Of a stretch of 64,000 nt of DNA, positions 39,612-47,269 are shown in pieces (positions within the stretch are counted from its first letter, which is position 1; every line of letters starts with the position of its first letter). Source of the DNA: CG2-30-46-19 sp034414555. GTDB taxonomy: Bacteria; Chloroflexota; Dehalococcoidia; GIF9; AB-539-J10. The notes under the pieces were generated by a model. It did not search any database. It saw only the letters and a list, made by a program, of their open reading frames with translations, and was not told the origin of the DNA. The stretch is taken from contig DAOUMA010000020.1 in the NCBI GenBank assembly GCA_034414555.1, positions 1-64,000 on the forward strand. The letters are read 5' to 3'. The position numbers and the translations under genes were made by a program.

Positions 39612-40934
39612 ATGATTACAAAGTTTGCCATCGAAAACTTTAAGAGCATTGGAAAACCTGGCGTTAGCCTTGAGCTTAAACCTTTGACCATCCTTGTGGG
39701 TCCAAATGGCTCAGGAAAGTCAAACATTTTGGAAGCTCTTGCTCTCCTTGCTCAAAATGTTGGACGACAGGGTTTTGACTACAGTGGGGGCGATTACTCC
39801 TCTATGGAAGACATTGCCCATAAGCGAATCTTGGATTATTGGGCAACCATGGAAATTCATGCAGATTTAGAGGCAGAGGAAAGTAGAAAACTTTCGGATA
39901 TGGCAAAAGCGGTTAACGAGGCTGGTCTTGGTCTTGCCATAGACAAGGTTGATTCCATCGGGTATCGATACTCTAGTAGACTTAAGGATGTAACAGAAAC
40001 ACGGCAAAGTATCTTAAGCGGGGAAAAGGAACTCATAACCGCAGGCTACATAAAAATTACTGAAACTAATTGGAGAAATGCATTTGAGTATCCCCCTCTA
40101 CTCCTACCAGCAAGTCCTAGAGGAGAACCATATATTCTCTTAACGCCTAGGGTCTTTACACAAAGTGGCAAAGTGGTAGAGGAAGCACAACCTCTCACCA
40201 ATTTTGCCCAGGCTGCAGTGGAAGTTATTGCCTCCGAACTGAGAGTTGAAGGAGGGAGAAAGACCAATATATTCCTTATTTCCTCTCTAAGGGGAGAAGT
40301 AAAATATGAAGTGGAAACTAGCAAGTGGGCAGAGTGGGTAGGAAAACGAGGTGAAAATTTACTTTCTATCCTTGCCCAAGTCTCAAACCCAGAGTATGAG
40401 TCAAAAAGGGAAAGGATTAAGAAATGGGCTCTTGAATTTGATCTGAGAGATCCTTGGGGTGGTTGGACAGGCTCGAATAAGGCTGGTGGATCATTTGTAG
40501 ATCCTGAACTCGGTGTCTCCTTTAATCTTGCGCTTGCAAGTCAAGGCTCACGCCAGGTTTTAAGTATCATTACTCAGCTTTTTTGGTCTGGGCCAGGGAA
40601 TGTAATAATGATTGAAGAGCCAGAGATAAGTCTGCATCCAAAGGCTAAGATTCAACTACCCTATTTATTCTCTGAGGTAATAAAGGAGAAAAAACAAATA
40701 ATAATTACAACTCATGATGAATTTTTACCTTTAGCATTGGGAAAAGCTGTAAGAGAAAATAAGCTCCAGAAAGAAGATGTGGCAATATATGAGCTAGTAA
40801 AAGGCAAAAATGGGACGAAAGGTAAGAAATTAAATTTGGATGAGAAGGGTAGGATTATAGGCTGGATACCTGAATTTAGAAAAGTCGAAGATGAACTATA
40901 TGAAGAGTGGAGTAATTCTCTACCTGAAGAATAG
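39612..40934 (+). CDS. AAA-family (AAA15/RecF-like) ATPase
   Basis: 440 residues. ITKFAIENFKSIGKPGVSLEL opens the SMC/RecF-type fold; Walker A is GPNGSGKSN at 30-38; the signature region is ASQGSRQVLSI; Walker B is VIMIEEPEISLHP; and TTHDEFLPLAL is the switch histidine segment. It has no TOPRIM domain, so it is not an OLD nuclease. Such ATPases often pair with a nuclease in defence systems. The next gene begins one base after its stop and is the presumed effector. Composition is AT-richer than the flanks. Confidence 0.85.
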   Translation: MITKFAIENFKSIGKPGVSLELKPLTILVGPNGSGKSNILEALALLAQNVGRQGFDYSGGDYSSMEDIAHKRILDYWATMEIHADLEAEESRKLSDMAKAVNEAGLGLAIDKVDSIGYRYSSRLKDVTETRQSILSGEKELITAGYIKITETNWRNAFEYPPLLLPASPRGEPYILLTPRVFTQSGKVVEEAQPLTNFAQAAVEVIASELRVEGGRKTNIFLISSLRGEVKYEVETSKWAEWVGKRGENLLSILAQVSNPEYESKRERIKKWALEFDLRDPWGGWTGSNKAGGSFVDPELGVSFNLALASQGSRQVLSIITQLFWSGPGNVIMIEEPEISLHPKAKIQLPYLFSEVIKEKKQIIITTHDEFLPLALGKAVRENKLQKEDVAIYELVKGKNGTKGKKLNLDEKGRIIGWIPEFRKVEDELYEEWSNSLPEE

Positions 40935-40935
40935 A

Positions 40936-41382
40936 ATGGCCCTTCTAATTATCGCAGTTCGTCCCTTCTTGCATGAGGTTCTGAGCCCGAGAGCACCGCT
41001 GTTAAAGAAGATACAAGATGAGGGCCATAGATTGGGGATAAGCAAAGATGTGCAAAAAGCCTATCGAAGCCACATTGGAGAACGTGGAATGGCTTTGCTA
41101 ATTCCAAATCGTGCTATGGAAGATGTGATGGAAAAGCTACAACGTGAGGAGAGGTTAATACAAGTAGCTTTTTCGGAAATTAAAGCTAAAATTAGGGGAT
41201 TAGAAATCGGGAGGATGGAGGAGAAGTATAGAAAATTTGTAGAGTTGGCAGTCGCTTTGCGGGCTGATTATCTTATTAGCGAGGCATCAGCACATCATAA
41301 GTATTCTTACGAGCTTGAAAGGGATTTTGGTATAAAGGTGGTAAGACCTGATAAATTCTTAAAGCCTGATAGCCCGACTTAA
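40936..41382 (+). CDS. PIN-like protein paired with the AAA ATPase
   Basis: 148 residues, starting one base after the ATPase stop. The C-terminal half (ELAVALRADYLISEASAHHKY then DFGIKVVRPDKFL) has the layout of a PIN nuclease: a helix, then a strand with acidic residues, then a strand before xPxxFL. The N-terminal part (LLIIAVRPFLHEVLSPRAPLLKKI) resembles PIN strand 1, but with Ala where the first catalytic Asp is expected. It could be a divergent or inactive PIN domain. Partnering is inferred from adjacency. It is convergent with the methyltransferase gene, three bases apart. Confidence 0.55.
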   Translation: MALLIIAVRPFLHEVLSPRAPLLKKIQDEGHRLGISKDVQKAYRSHIGERGMALLIPNRAMEDVMEKLQREERLIQVAFSEIKAKIRGLEIGRMEEKYRKFVELAVALRADYLISEASAHHKYSYELERDFGIKVVRPDKFLKPDSPT

Positions 41383-41384
41383 GT

Positions 41385-43685
41385 TTAGCTACTCAAGGTT
41401 GGCGGGAGGTGGCACAGGGCATGAAGCTCTTCAGGGCGGAGGTTGGCTCGGTGGCTATATTTGGAAAATCCTGCTTCTAAATCGTCGTAAAACATATAGG
41501 TGATTTTGTTTTCTAGGAAGAGGGGATGTCCAATATAAGATGAGCTGGTTAGCTCCTGCTGAAGCTTTCTGCGTCTGGCTTTTGGAGCCACAATAGTTAA
41601 CTGCCTGCTTTTGCCCAATTCGGGCACGGCCAATAGCAAAGCCGCAAAGCGCTCCAGGGCACTGAGAATCGATGTATGTTCTTCTACTTCAAAAGCCCAT
41701 GTTGGAGTGCCATCCGCCTGCGCCCAAATCACATCAATCTGTTCAATGCGTTTTTGCTGGACTGGCTTAGCCTTCACATTAAGGTAGGTCAATGGTTTAA
41801 GTCCTGCCAGCATGGGGTCGTTTCTCTCTTGCTTGCCTATGTAAGGAACAAATCCAGCCTTCTGACAAAGTATGGCAAGGCGATAAATATGCTGGTTATG
41901 AGTAGTGCTGGCGGGAATTTGATATTCCTCACCTTTCTCGGAAACGAATAATGGCAAAATCCCTTGTCTTGCTAGCGTCTTGGTATCTTTTAGCTCCCAG
42001 TTGATACCATCACGGGAAATAGCCACCTCGTTCAGAACATCAGCAATATCCCCTCTTGTAGGTTGGTGTCCATTTATAAGGAGAGGAAGGATGGTGGTTA
42101 CAATGTTGTCAAAGTTTGCCTTGCCTACCTTGCGCAGGTAGCCTATCACATAGTATCTGATGCGTTCTCTTGGCGGAATGAAGTTGCCTACTTGTCGCTC
42201 AGCCTTGATTTGCCATAAGTTATTATCGTCAAGGTCAAAATCGCTTTCAAGAATTGCCAGAATGTCACCGATATTCTTGGAGGCAACATCGAAGAAAAGG
42301 TCGTTATCAAAAAGGTCGGGTACCACCTCTCTGAGTATCTCCTCTGTTGTTGCTCCTCCATCACGATAAATTACCCTCTCAGCAACATTTTTAATTATGT
42401 TTGCCATTGGTAGAGACATAGGCTGAGACATTTTCCTTACCGCAGACTTCTGAAAATTCACAATCAAGCTTTCCCCTAGAACTCGCAGTGGGTTCTTAAT
42501 CTTGTGGAATGTCTGCTTAGCTAATGGCTGGGCAACGCAATTTACATAGTTGAAGCCAATATAACGAAGCATATCCCGAATGGAATACCACAGGTTGGTT
42601 TCCTTATGATGGAAAACTAGGGATAGCCATGCCTCATCCTTTAGGGCGTAAAACATCTGCTCAAAGGATTTCTGCAACACCTCCAGATAGTGCTTTTCAT
42701 CAAATTGCTGCTCACCACCTTCAATTGCCTCCCTTCGCCGCATCTCATTAGTAATCCCTAATCCCAACCAGGCGTGCCACATCGTGCCCAGGTCCAGATA
42801 GGCGATGTGAGCGCCATAAGGCGGGTCAGTGTAGATATAATCAACTGTGCCTTTGCCCACATACTTGAGCAAGTTTTCCGCTGAATCACAGTAAACATTG
42901 AAGGTCTCACCCTCATGGATGAAGTCTCTAAGGATGGTGTTGCTTCTCTCCTTAGCACTAGCCACCAATCGTGCCCTAGTGGCGAATAAGCCCCAAACAT
43001 CACGATAATTAGGTCTCGGTGGCACCCAGTAGCGGTAGACTCGAAAGATACCGCTGTCTCCTCCGCCTGCGTGTCTTGGATCAATTCCATAGGTGATGCT
43101 TGCCCGAGCCAGGATGCCAGAGAGGGCAAATAGCAATAGCTCCCGTGCTTGCTCATTTGTTGTCTTCATAATGGCTGAGCGCAGATGAGCTAAGGTTATT
43201 AGCTGTGCCCTGCCAAACAGGTCTTCGACATAACCTCTATCTGCATTGGAGGGGAGTTTCACCCTTTTGGGATACCATTCCTTTAGCTCATAGTCATCCA
43301 GTTCTTTAGGCGAGGCTTTACGCACGAATTCAACGATGGGCTTCATTTCCTGCTCTACCTGGCGGTAGGCTTCCCAGTAGGCATTAAGGTCAACAGGAGA
43401 TAGGCAGGTTTGCCTGGTGATGAAAACTGCCAAAGGGTCAAGGTCAAGGCAAATTGTTCTCCGTCTATTAGTCAGTGCTTCAATGGCGGTAACACCGCTG
43501 CCACAAAAAGGGTCAACAACTAATTCTCCCTCATGGGAAAAGTGGCGGATATATTCGCCCACTACATTGGAAGGCTGCTTCGTATAGTAAGGATGTATTT
43601 TGTAATGCCAAGCCTTTGCTTTCTCAGCAGGAAAGGCACGGCGGATTGGTTCAACAATTCGGGTTGCTATTAATGTTTCTGCCAT
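41385..43685 (-). CDS. DNA methyltransferase with nuclease-like C-terminal domain
   Basis: 766 residues. Motif I VVDPFCGSGVTAIEAL (57-72) binds SAM and motif IV YTDPPYGAHIAY (285-296) is the catalytic loop of amino-methyltransferases (N6-adenine or N4-cytosine). Residues about 420-560 look like winged-helix segments. Near the C-terminus D651..W..FEVEE (E666, E668) followed by an Arg-rich helix resembles the D..ExK core of restriction-type nucleases with Glu in place of Lys. A fused restriction-modification enzyme or an epigenetic guard is possible. No separate restriction gene adjoins it. Confidence 0.8.
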   Translation of the reverse strand: MAETLIATRIVEPIRRAFPAEKAKAWHYKIHPYYTKQPSNVVGEYIRHFSHEGELVVDPFCGSGVTAIEALTNRRRTICLDLDPLAVFITRQTCLSPVDLNAYWEAYRQVEQEMKPIVEFVRKASPKELDDYELKEWYPKRVKLPSNADRGYVEDLFGRAQLITLAHLRSAIMKTTNEQARELLLFALSGILARASITYGIDPRHAGGGDSGIFRVYRYWVPPRPNYRDVWGLFATRARLVASAKERSNTILRDFIHEGETFNVYCDSAENLLKYVGKGTVDYIYTDPPYGAHIAYLDLGTMWHAWLGLGITNEMRRREAIEGGEQQFDEKHYLEVLQKSFEQMFYALKDEAWLSLVFHHKETNLWYSIRDMLRYIGFNYVNCVAQPLAKQTFHKIKNPLRVLGESLIVNFQKSAVRKMSQPMSLPMANIIKNVAERVIYRDGGATTEEILREVVPDLFDNDLFFDVASKNIGDILAILESDFDLDDNNLWQIKAERQVGNFIPPRERIRYYVIGYLRKVGKANFDNIVTTILPLLINGHQPTRGDIADVLNEVAISRDGINWELKDTKTLARQGILPLFVSEKGEEYQIPASTTHNQHIYRLAILCQKAGFVPYIGKQERNDPMLAGLKPLTYLNVKAKPVQQKRIEQIDVIWAQADGTPTWAFEVEEHTSILSALERFAALLLAVPELGKSRQLTIVAPKARRRKLQQELTSSSYIGHPLFLENKITYMFYDDLEAGFSKYSHRANLRPEELHALCHLPPTLSS

Positions 43686-43867
43686 CGGTTATTCCTTTTA
43701 TCTCGCCCCTTCAAATCCGCCTACCTAGGCTTAATTCCAAAGGCAATCCGTGATCCCGAAGGATATGGTTTCAAAATTTGGAGAAGGGCGAAGGAGACCT
43801 CTTTCGAGTAGATTTCTGACTCCGTATTTTCAAAAATGCTATCCTCTTCAATCTGAACTTTTCTGTC

Positions 43868-44665
43868 TCAATATTCCACTTTTTTCTTAGCAATTTGGAA
43901 CTCTTTAATCTGTTCGCCAAACTTTCCTCTTCCAACGGAATTTTGCCTCTGGCAGTAAATTTCATTAAGCCCTGTGATAGTTTCTTGCTTAACTTCATAA
44001 ATGCCTCCTTCCCCTATAAGCCACGCATCTGTTGTCTCTCCGATACCACCTGCCGTTTCTGCTTTTTTCTTTGCTTCAAATGCAATGTACAATGCTTCGG
44101 TTTCTGTTAAGAGTGGCGAGTAATCATACCACACGAAGGTAGATTCCGCCTGTTCCTGTCCCATCCCAGGGCAGAGAAAGCCAATAGCATCAAAGCTAGC
44201 ATATACTCCTGGATTGGTTATACGATATAAATGCGCTCTCTCATCTACTCCCCCCAGCAGAAGATATAACCCCAAGTCATATTGCTCTATCTTAGAATTG
44301 AGGTCTATAACCATGGAATCGTGTAGTATTTTCTGCTTGTCATAGTAGTCATTAAGAGATTCAAATCCCATTTGTCTTAAGACTTCGTCTTTTATCCTCT
44401 CAATCCTAATATCTTGATATTTCTTGCTAATCTTCTTCGCTATATCAACTATCCGAGGTTTGGATACATTCTTAAGCTCCTTTTTGACTTCCTCCAGTAA
44501 TTCAGGCTCATGAACTGTTCCGGCTGTGAGAGCCATGGCATTGTCTGATATTGGCTCTCCTTTAACTCCCCGGTCAAATGCCAGTCCAGCTCTTTCCACC
44601 CTTCTATCTGCCAGGAATATTAACTTTCTTCCATTGTCGCACACTGCTCCTATTAATTGTGTCAT
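43868..44665 (-). CDS. Proteasome-fold (Ntn hydrolase-like) protein
   Basis: 265 residues. The start MTQLIGAVCDNGRKLIFLADRR resembles proteasome beta subunits after removal of Met, leaving Thr2 as candidate nucleophile; KGEPISDNAMALTAGT matches the K33/IxD..A.AG strand. AYxAFEAKKKAETAGGIG is like the helix and loop at the far end. There is an insertion of about 40 residues near 75-115. No ATPase ring gene is nearby. It may be a self-compartmentalising peptidase or an inactive relative. GGAGGAGG gives a strong ribosome site. Confidence 0.62.
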   Translation of the reverse strand: MTQLIGAVCDNGRKLIFLADRRVERAGLAFDRGVKGEPISDNAMALTAGTVHEPELLEEVKKELKNVSKPRIVDIAKKISKKYQDIRIERIKDEVLRQMGFESLNDYYDKQKILHDSMVIDLNSKIEQYDLGLYLLLGGVDERAHLYRITNPGVYASFDAIGFLCPGMGQEQAESTFVWYDYSPLLTETEALYIAFEAKKKAETAGGIGETTDAWLIGEGGIYEVKQETITGLNEIYCQRQNSVGRGKFGEQIKEFQIAKKKVEY

Positions 44666-44778
44666 GTTGCCTCCTCCTTTTTCAGATTTAGAACGTCAAG
44701 TTTACACTGAATGTAGCATACCTTCTCTTTTAGTTCAATCTGCTTGTTAGATGGTTCTCCTCCAAGGTGGTTGACGTA

Positions 44779-45291
44779 CTATATTAAGGCATTTATAAAA
44801 TAGCCTATGAGTCCAGCAACGATGAGACCAATTATCCACATAAGGATGCTTGTTAAAAATGGTCCTCTTGATACAACCTCAATATCAGCCACCTTTACTG
44901 AGCATAATGTCCGTTTACTGTTTTCCATGTTTTGGAAATCCACATAGCATTCAATATTACAAGGTTGCCCAAAACTCGCTCCACCTTTCAGAAACAAAAT
45001 GGTCGACCATCCTTGACTTACCTGTATTTTTTCGATCTCAAAAGCATAGTCCGATAGTGGAACTAACGGTCCATCTTCCCAGAAAGGCTCATCAGACATA
45101 ATTGGCGGTTCTATCCGAAGGATGCCTTGTTGCCACCACTCTGCTTCAGTTTGTCTTTTCACAGAAAAGTAAAGAGGAATTTTATCCCCTGTTAAATATG
45201 GCAGTAGTGAAAATGGGAACATTCTGCGCCAGCCTACCGCCCGCGCCTTATAAGAAATTCCACACCTTCCGCCGGAATAGAATCTTGGCAT
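44779..45291 (-). CDS. Unrecognised protein with C-terminal membrane anchor
   Basis: 170 residues. Residues 1-140 are a mixed soluble region (WWQQGILRIEPP; WSTILFLKGG; four scattered cysteines) with no motif recognised. Residues 148-170 (LTSILMWIIGLIVAGLIGYFINALI) are one membrane helix at the extreme end. The frame has an AAGGAG ribosome site. It lies upstream of the proteasome-fold gene on the same strand, 113 bases apart, so the two may be co-expressed. Confidence 0.55.
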   Translation of the reverse strand: MPRFYSGGRCGISYKARAVGWRRMFPFSLLPYLTGDKIPLYFSVKRQTEAEWWQQGILRIEPPIMSDEPFWEDGPLVPLSDYAFEIEKIQVSQGWSTILFLKGGASFGQPCNIECYVDFQNMENSKRTLCSVKVADIEVVSRGPFLTSILMWIIGLIVAGLIGYFINALI

Positions 45292-45355
45292 TGCTCTCCT
45301 TATCCTACTCTAGTTCACCTGCCACTTTTGCTCCTTTTCAACTTTTCATTAAAGT

Positions 45356-45600
45356 TCATAATTTATAATGTAGTTTTGGAATAAGCCACATATCTTTTTC
45401 AGTTATAACTCTAATTCCGTTTCTTTTCAATAAGGCGGCGGTAACACCATCCCCGTCAATCAATTTTTTTTGGGAACGTGCCATCGTATATTTGCCCACA
45501 ACCACATGAAGGGCTTATGGATTTTTCCATGGTTTTTACTACCGTTCCGCCATCCCAACCTGACGTTGGCTAAGCACTTGGCGAGAGGTTTTGATATCAT
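45356..45600 (-). pseudogene. Decayed DUF523 (YbbK-like) gene
   Basis: On the minus strand SISPSCGCGQIYDGTFPKK is followed, after a one-base shift at an A8 run (about 45466-45473), by LIDGDGVTAALLKRNGIRVI. These are the C-terminal signatures of DUF523. Just upstream LAKCLANVRLGWRNGS resembles its N-terminus in another frame, with the middle of the gene missing. At least two lesions, so a pseudogene. It marks the right edge of the accessory island. Confidence 0.65.
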
Positions 45601-45609
45601 AGCTTATAT

Positions 45610-46263
45610 ATGCCTGTTGAAAAAATTATCAAGCTGCTGGAGAGGGAATATGGCAAGCGAGGATGGCAGCCTGATGGGAAGCCGCTTGCTGGCTTGGTGC
45701 GCACCATACTTTCCCAGAATACCTCGGATACAAATTCAAGGCGTGCCTTCGATACGTTGATGTTTACCTTTGGTAGCTGGGAGGCTATCGCCTCTGCTCC
45801 TGTGGAACATATCGCTTATGCTATCAGGGTAGGAGGCTTATCTAAAATCAAGGCGATGAGGATAAAGGAAATACTTAATCAAATTAAGAGGGAGCAAGAT
45901 TGCATCAGCCTTGATTTCCTTAATTCAATGAATGCATCTGAAGCCAAGGATTATTTGATGAGGTTACCCGGGGTGGGTGAAAAGACCGCCAATTGTGTAT
46001 TGCTTTTCTCGCTGGGCAAACCCTGTCTGCCGGTGGACACGCATGTTTTCCGGGTAGCCAAACGCTTGGGGTTGATTGACGCTAGAACATCTATAAAAGA
46101 GGCACCTCGCTTGTTACAACAGCAGGTCACGCCATCGGGGGTTTATCAGTTTCATATTCACATGATAGAGCATGGCAGGAAGATATGCCATGCTAGAAAT
46201 CCCGAATGTGGTAGGTGTATATTGAGGAATGATTGCCCCAGTTCGTCCGCCCATCAAAGGTAA
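45610..46263 (+). CDS. nth: Endonuclease III-type DNA glycosylase
   Basis: 217 residues. The helix-hairpin-helix is LPGVGEKTANCVLLF; the catalytic Asp is in VDTHVFRVAKRLG; the 4Fe-4S cysteines are C-x6-C-x2-C-x5-C in CHARNPECGRCILRNDC. The lysine of the HhH (GEKTA) is present at the nucleophile position. It removes oxidised pyrimidines from DNA and nicks the abasic site. No ribosome site is obvious before the ATG. Shares its end with the promoter of the next gene. Confidence 0.93.
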   Translation: MPVEKIIKLLEREYGKRGWQPDGKPLAGLVRTILSQNTSDTNSRRAFDTLMFTFGSWEAIASAPVEHIAYAIRVGGLSKIKAMRIKEILNQIKREQDCISLDFLNSMNASEAKDYLMRLPGVGEKTANCVLLFSLGKPCLPVDTHVFRVAKRLGLIDARTSIKEAPRLLQQQVTPSGVYQFHIHMIEHGRKICHARNPECGRCILRNDCPSSSAHQR

Positions 46264-46267
46264 GTGG

Positions 46268-46273
46268 TATAAT
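46268..46273 (+). promoter_or_regulatory. Extended -10 promoter of the winged-helix gene
   Basis: TGG-TATAAT (46265-46273), an extended -10, lies inside the last codons of nth. The predicted start point falls at or one base before the ATG at 46281, implying a leaderless message. No -35 hexamer is evident. Confidence 0.55.
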
Positions 46274-46280
46274 TTTTACC

Positions 46281-47087
46281 ATGGCACAGATATTGCAGAG
46301 CAAGAATCTAGCTACCAAGTTCCAGATACTGCTGGAAATAGCGGCAAGTCAGCCGAATATACAGCAGAAGAACATTGCCGGAAAGTTGAATATCACTCCT
46401 CAAGCAGTCTCTGAGTATGTTAAGGATTTGATAAGCGATGGCTGGCTTGTCTCTCAAGGTCGCTCTAGATATCAGGTAACCAAAGAGGGTGTGGACTGGA
46501 TTTTGAAAATGGCGCGGCAGTTGCAAAGCTACTGCTCATTTGTGAATAAAGTGGTGAGCGATATATCGGTTTCCACAGCAATAGCTGCTGATAATTTATC
46601 CAGTGGTCAATCAGTTTCACTATATATGAAGGGCGGCTTGTTATTTGCCTCGAACAAGTTAGCCCGGCGAGCAGCGAAGGGAATAGTGGTATTTGAGGCT
46701 AAGAAGGGTGAGGATGTTGGTGTCTCGCAGATAGAAGGGGTAATAGAGCTGAAGATGGGCGAGGTAATTATTTGCAAGGTACCAAATGTGCGGGAGGGAG
46801 GGTCACGGAATGTTAACTTGGCTCGACTAAAGGAGGAGCTGGATAAAGGCAGGTTAGTTGGGGCGATTGGCAATGAGGCTCTGATTACCCTAAAAAGTAT
46901 AGGTGTAAAGCCAGATTATCGCTATGGAGTCAAGGAGGCGATGGTGGAAGCAGCGTCCTGTGGGCAATCATTCCTGGTAGTTTGTGCTGAAGATGTAGCT
47001 TCAGAAGCAGTTCGAGGACTGGAAGAGGAAAATCTGGAATATAAAATTGTTGATTTAATACGCAATAAGCAGTCTATGGAGACCTGA
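46281..47087 (+). CDS. Archaeal-type winged-helix regulator (DUF7839-like)
   Basis: 268 residues. The N-terminal winged helix has QPNIQQKNIAGKLNITPQAVSEYVKDL and a wing GRSRYQVTKEGVDWI. The C-terminal region has repeated alpha/beta elements (GIVVFEAKKGEDVGVSQIEGVIEL, VNLARLKEEL, GVKEAMVEAASCGQSFLVV) without catalytic motifs, probably a ligand- or RNA-sensing domain. The family is best known from archaea. The start at 46281 is chosen from the family N-terminus and promoter position; there is no ribosome site. Targets unknown. Confidence 0.75.
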   Translation: MAQILQSKNLATKFQILLEIAASQPNIQQKNIAGKLNITPQAVSEYVKDLISDGWLVSQGRSRYQVTKEGVDWILKMARQLQSYCSFVNKVVSDISVSTAIAADNLSSGQSVSLYMKGGLLFASNKLARRAAKGIVVFEAKKGEDVGVSQIEGVIELKMGEVIICKVPNVREGGSRNVNLARLKEELDKGRLVGAIGNEALITLKSIGVKPDYRYGVKEAMVEAASCGQSFLVVCAEDVASEAVRGLEEENLEYKIVDLIRNKQSMET

Positions 47088-47109
47088 GCCATTCCACTTT
47101 AAGTTTGGG

Positions 47110-47167
47110 GCAATCCTTGGGCAAGACAATTAGGTTGCTTCGTTGCTGATGCTCCTCGCGATGACAA
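47110..47167. repeat. Degenerate intergenic repeat, TTGCTTCG..GCGATGACA type
   Basis: GCAATCCTTGGGC, GGTTGCTTCGTTGC and CTCGCGATGACA are decayed parts of the TCATTGCGAG family. Confidence 0.5.
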
Positions 47168-47177
47168 AAAGGGGGTA

Positions 47178-47243
47178 TTGACAGTTCATTAAAGGATTTT
47201 TATACTACAATCAAGTATGCTTGTCTATAATAAAGCAAGCTTG
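47178..47243 (+). promoter_or_regulatory. Promoter and conserved leader of the DUF4430 cluster (copy 1)
   Basis: TTGACA (47178-47183), a 17-base spacer and TATACT (47201-47206), then the 33-base element TCAAGTATGCTTG..AAGCTTG (47211-47243) at the transcript start. CAAG-N4-CTTG dyads are visible. The same arrangement recurs at 49948-50016. Confidence 0.75.
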
Positions 47244-47269
47244 TTTACGAAGTGAAAGGAGGGCTCGAA

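Noticed and set aside
43771..43998. A 75-codon minus-strand frame next to the proteasome-fold gene
   Set aside because: It is the out-of-frame reading of that gene's C-terminal end, rich in Lys by composition only.
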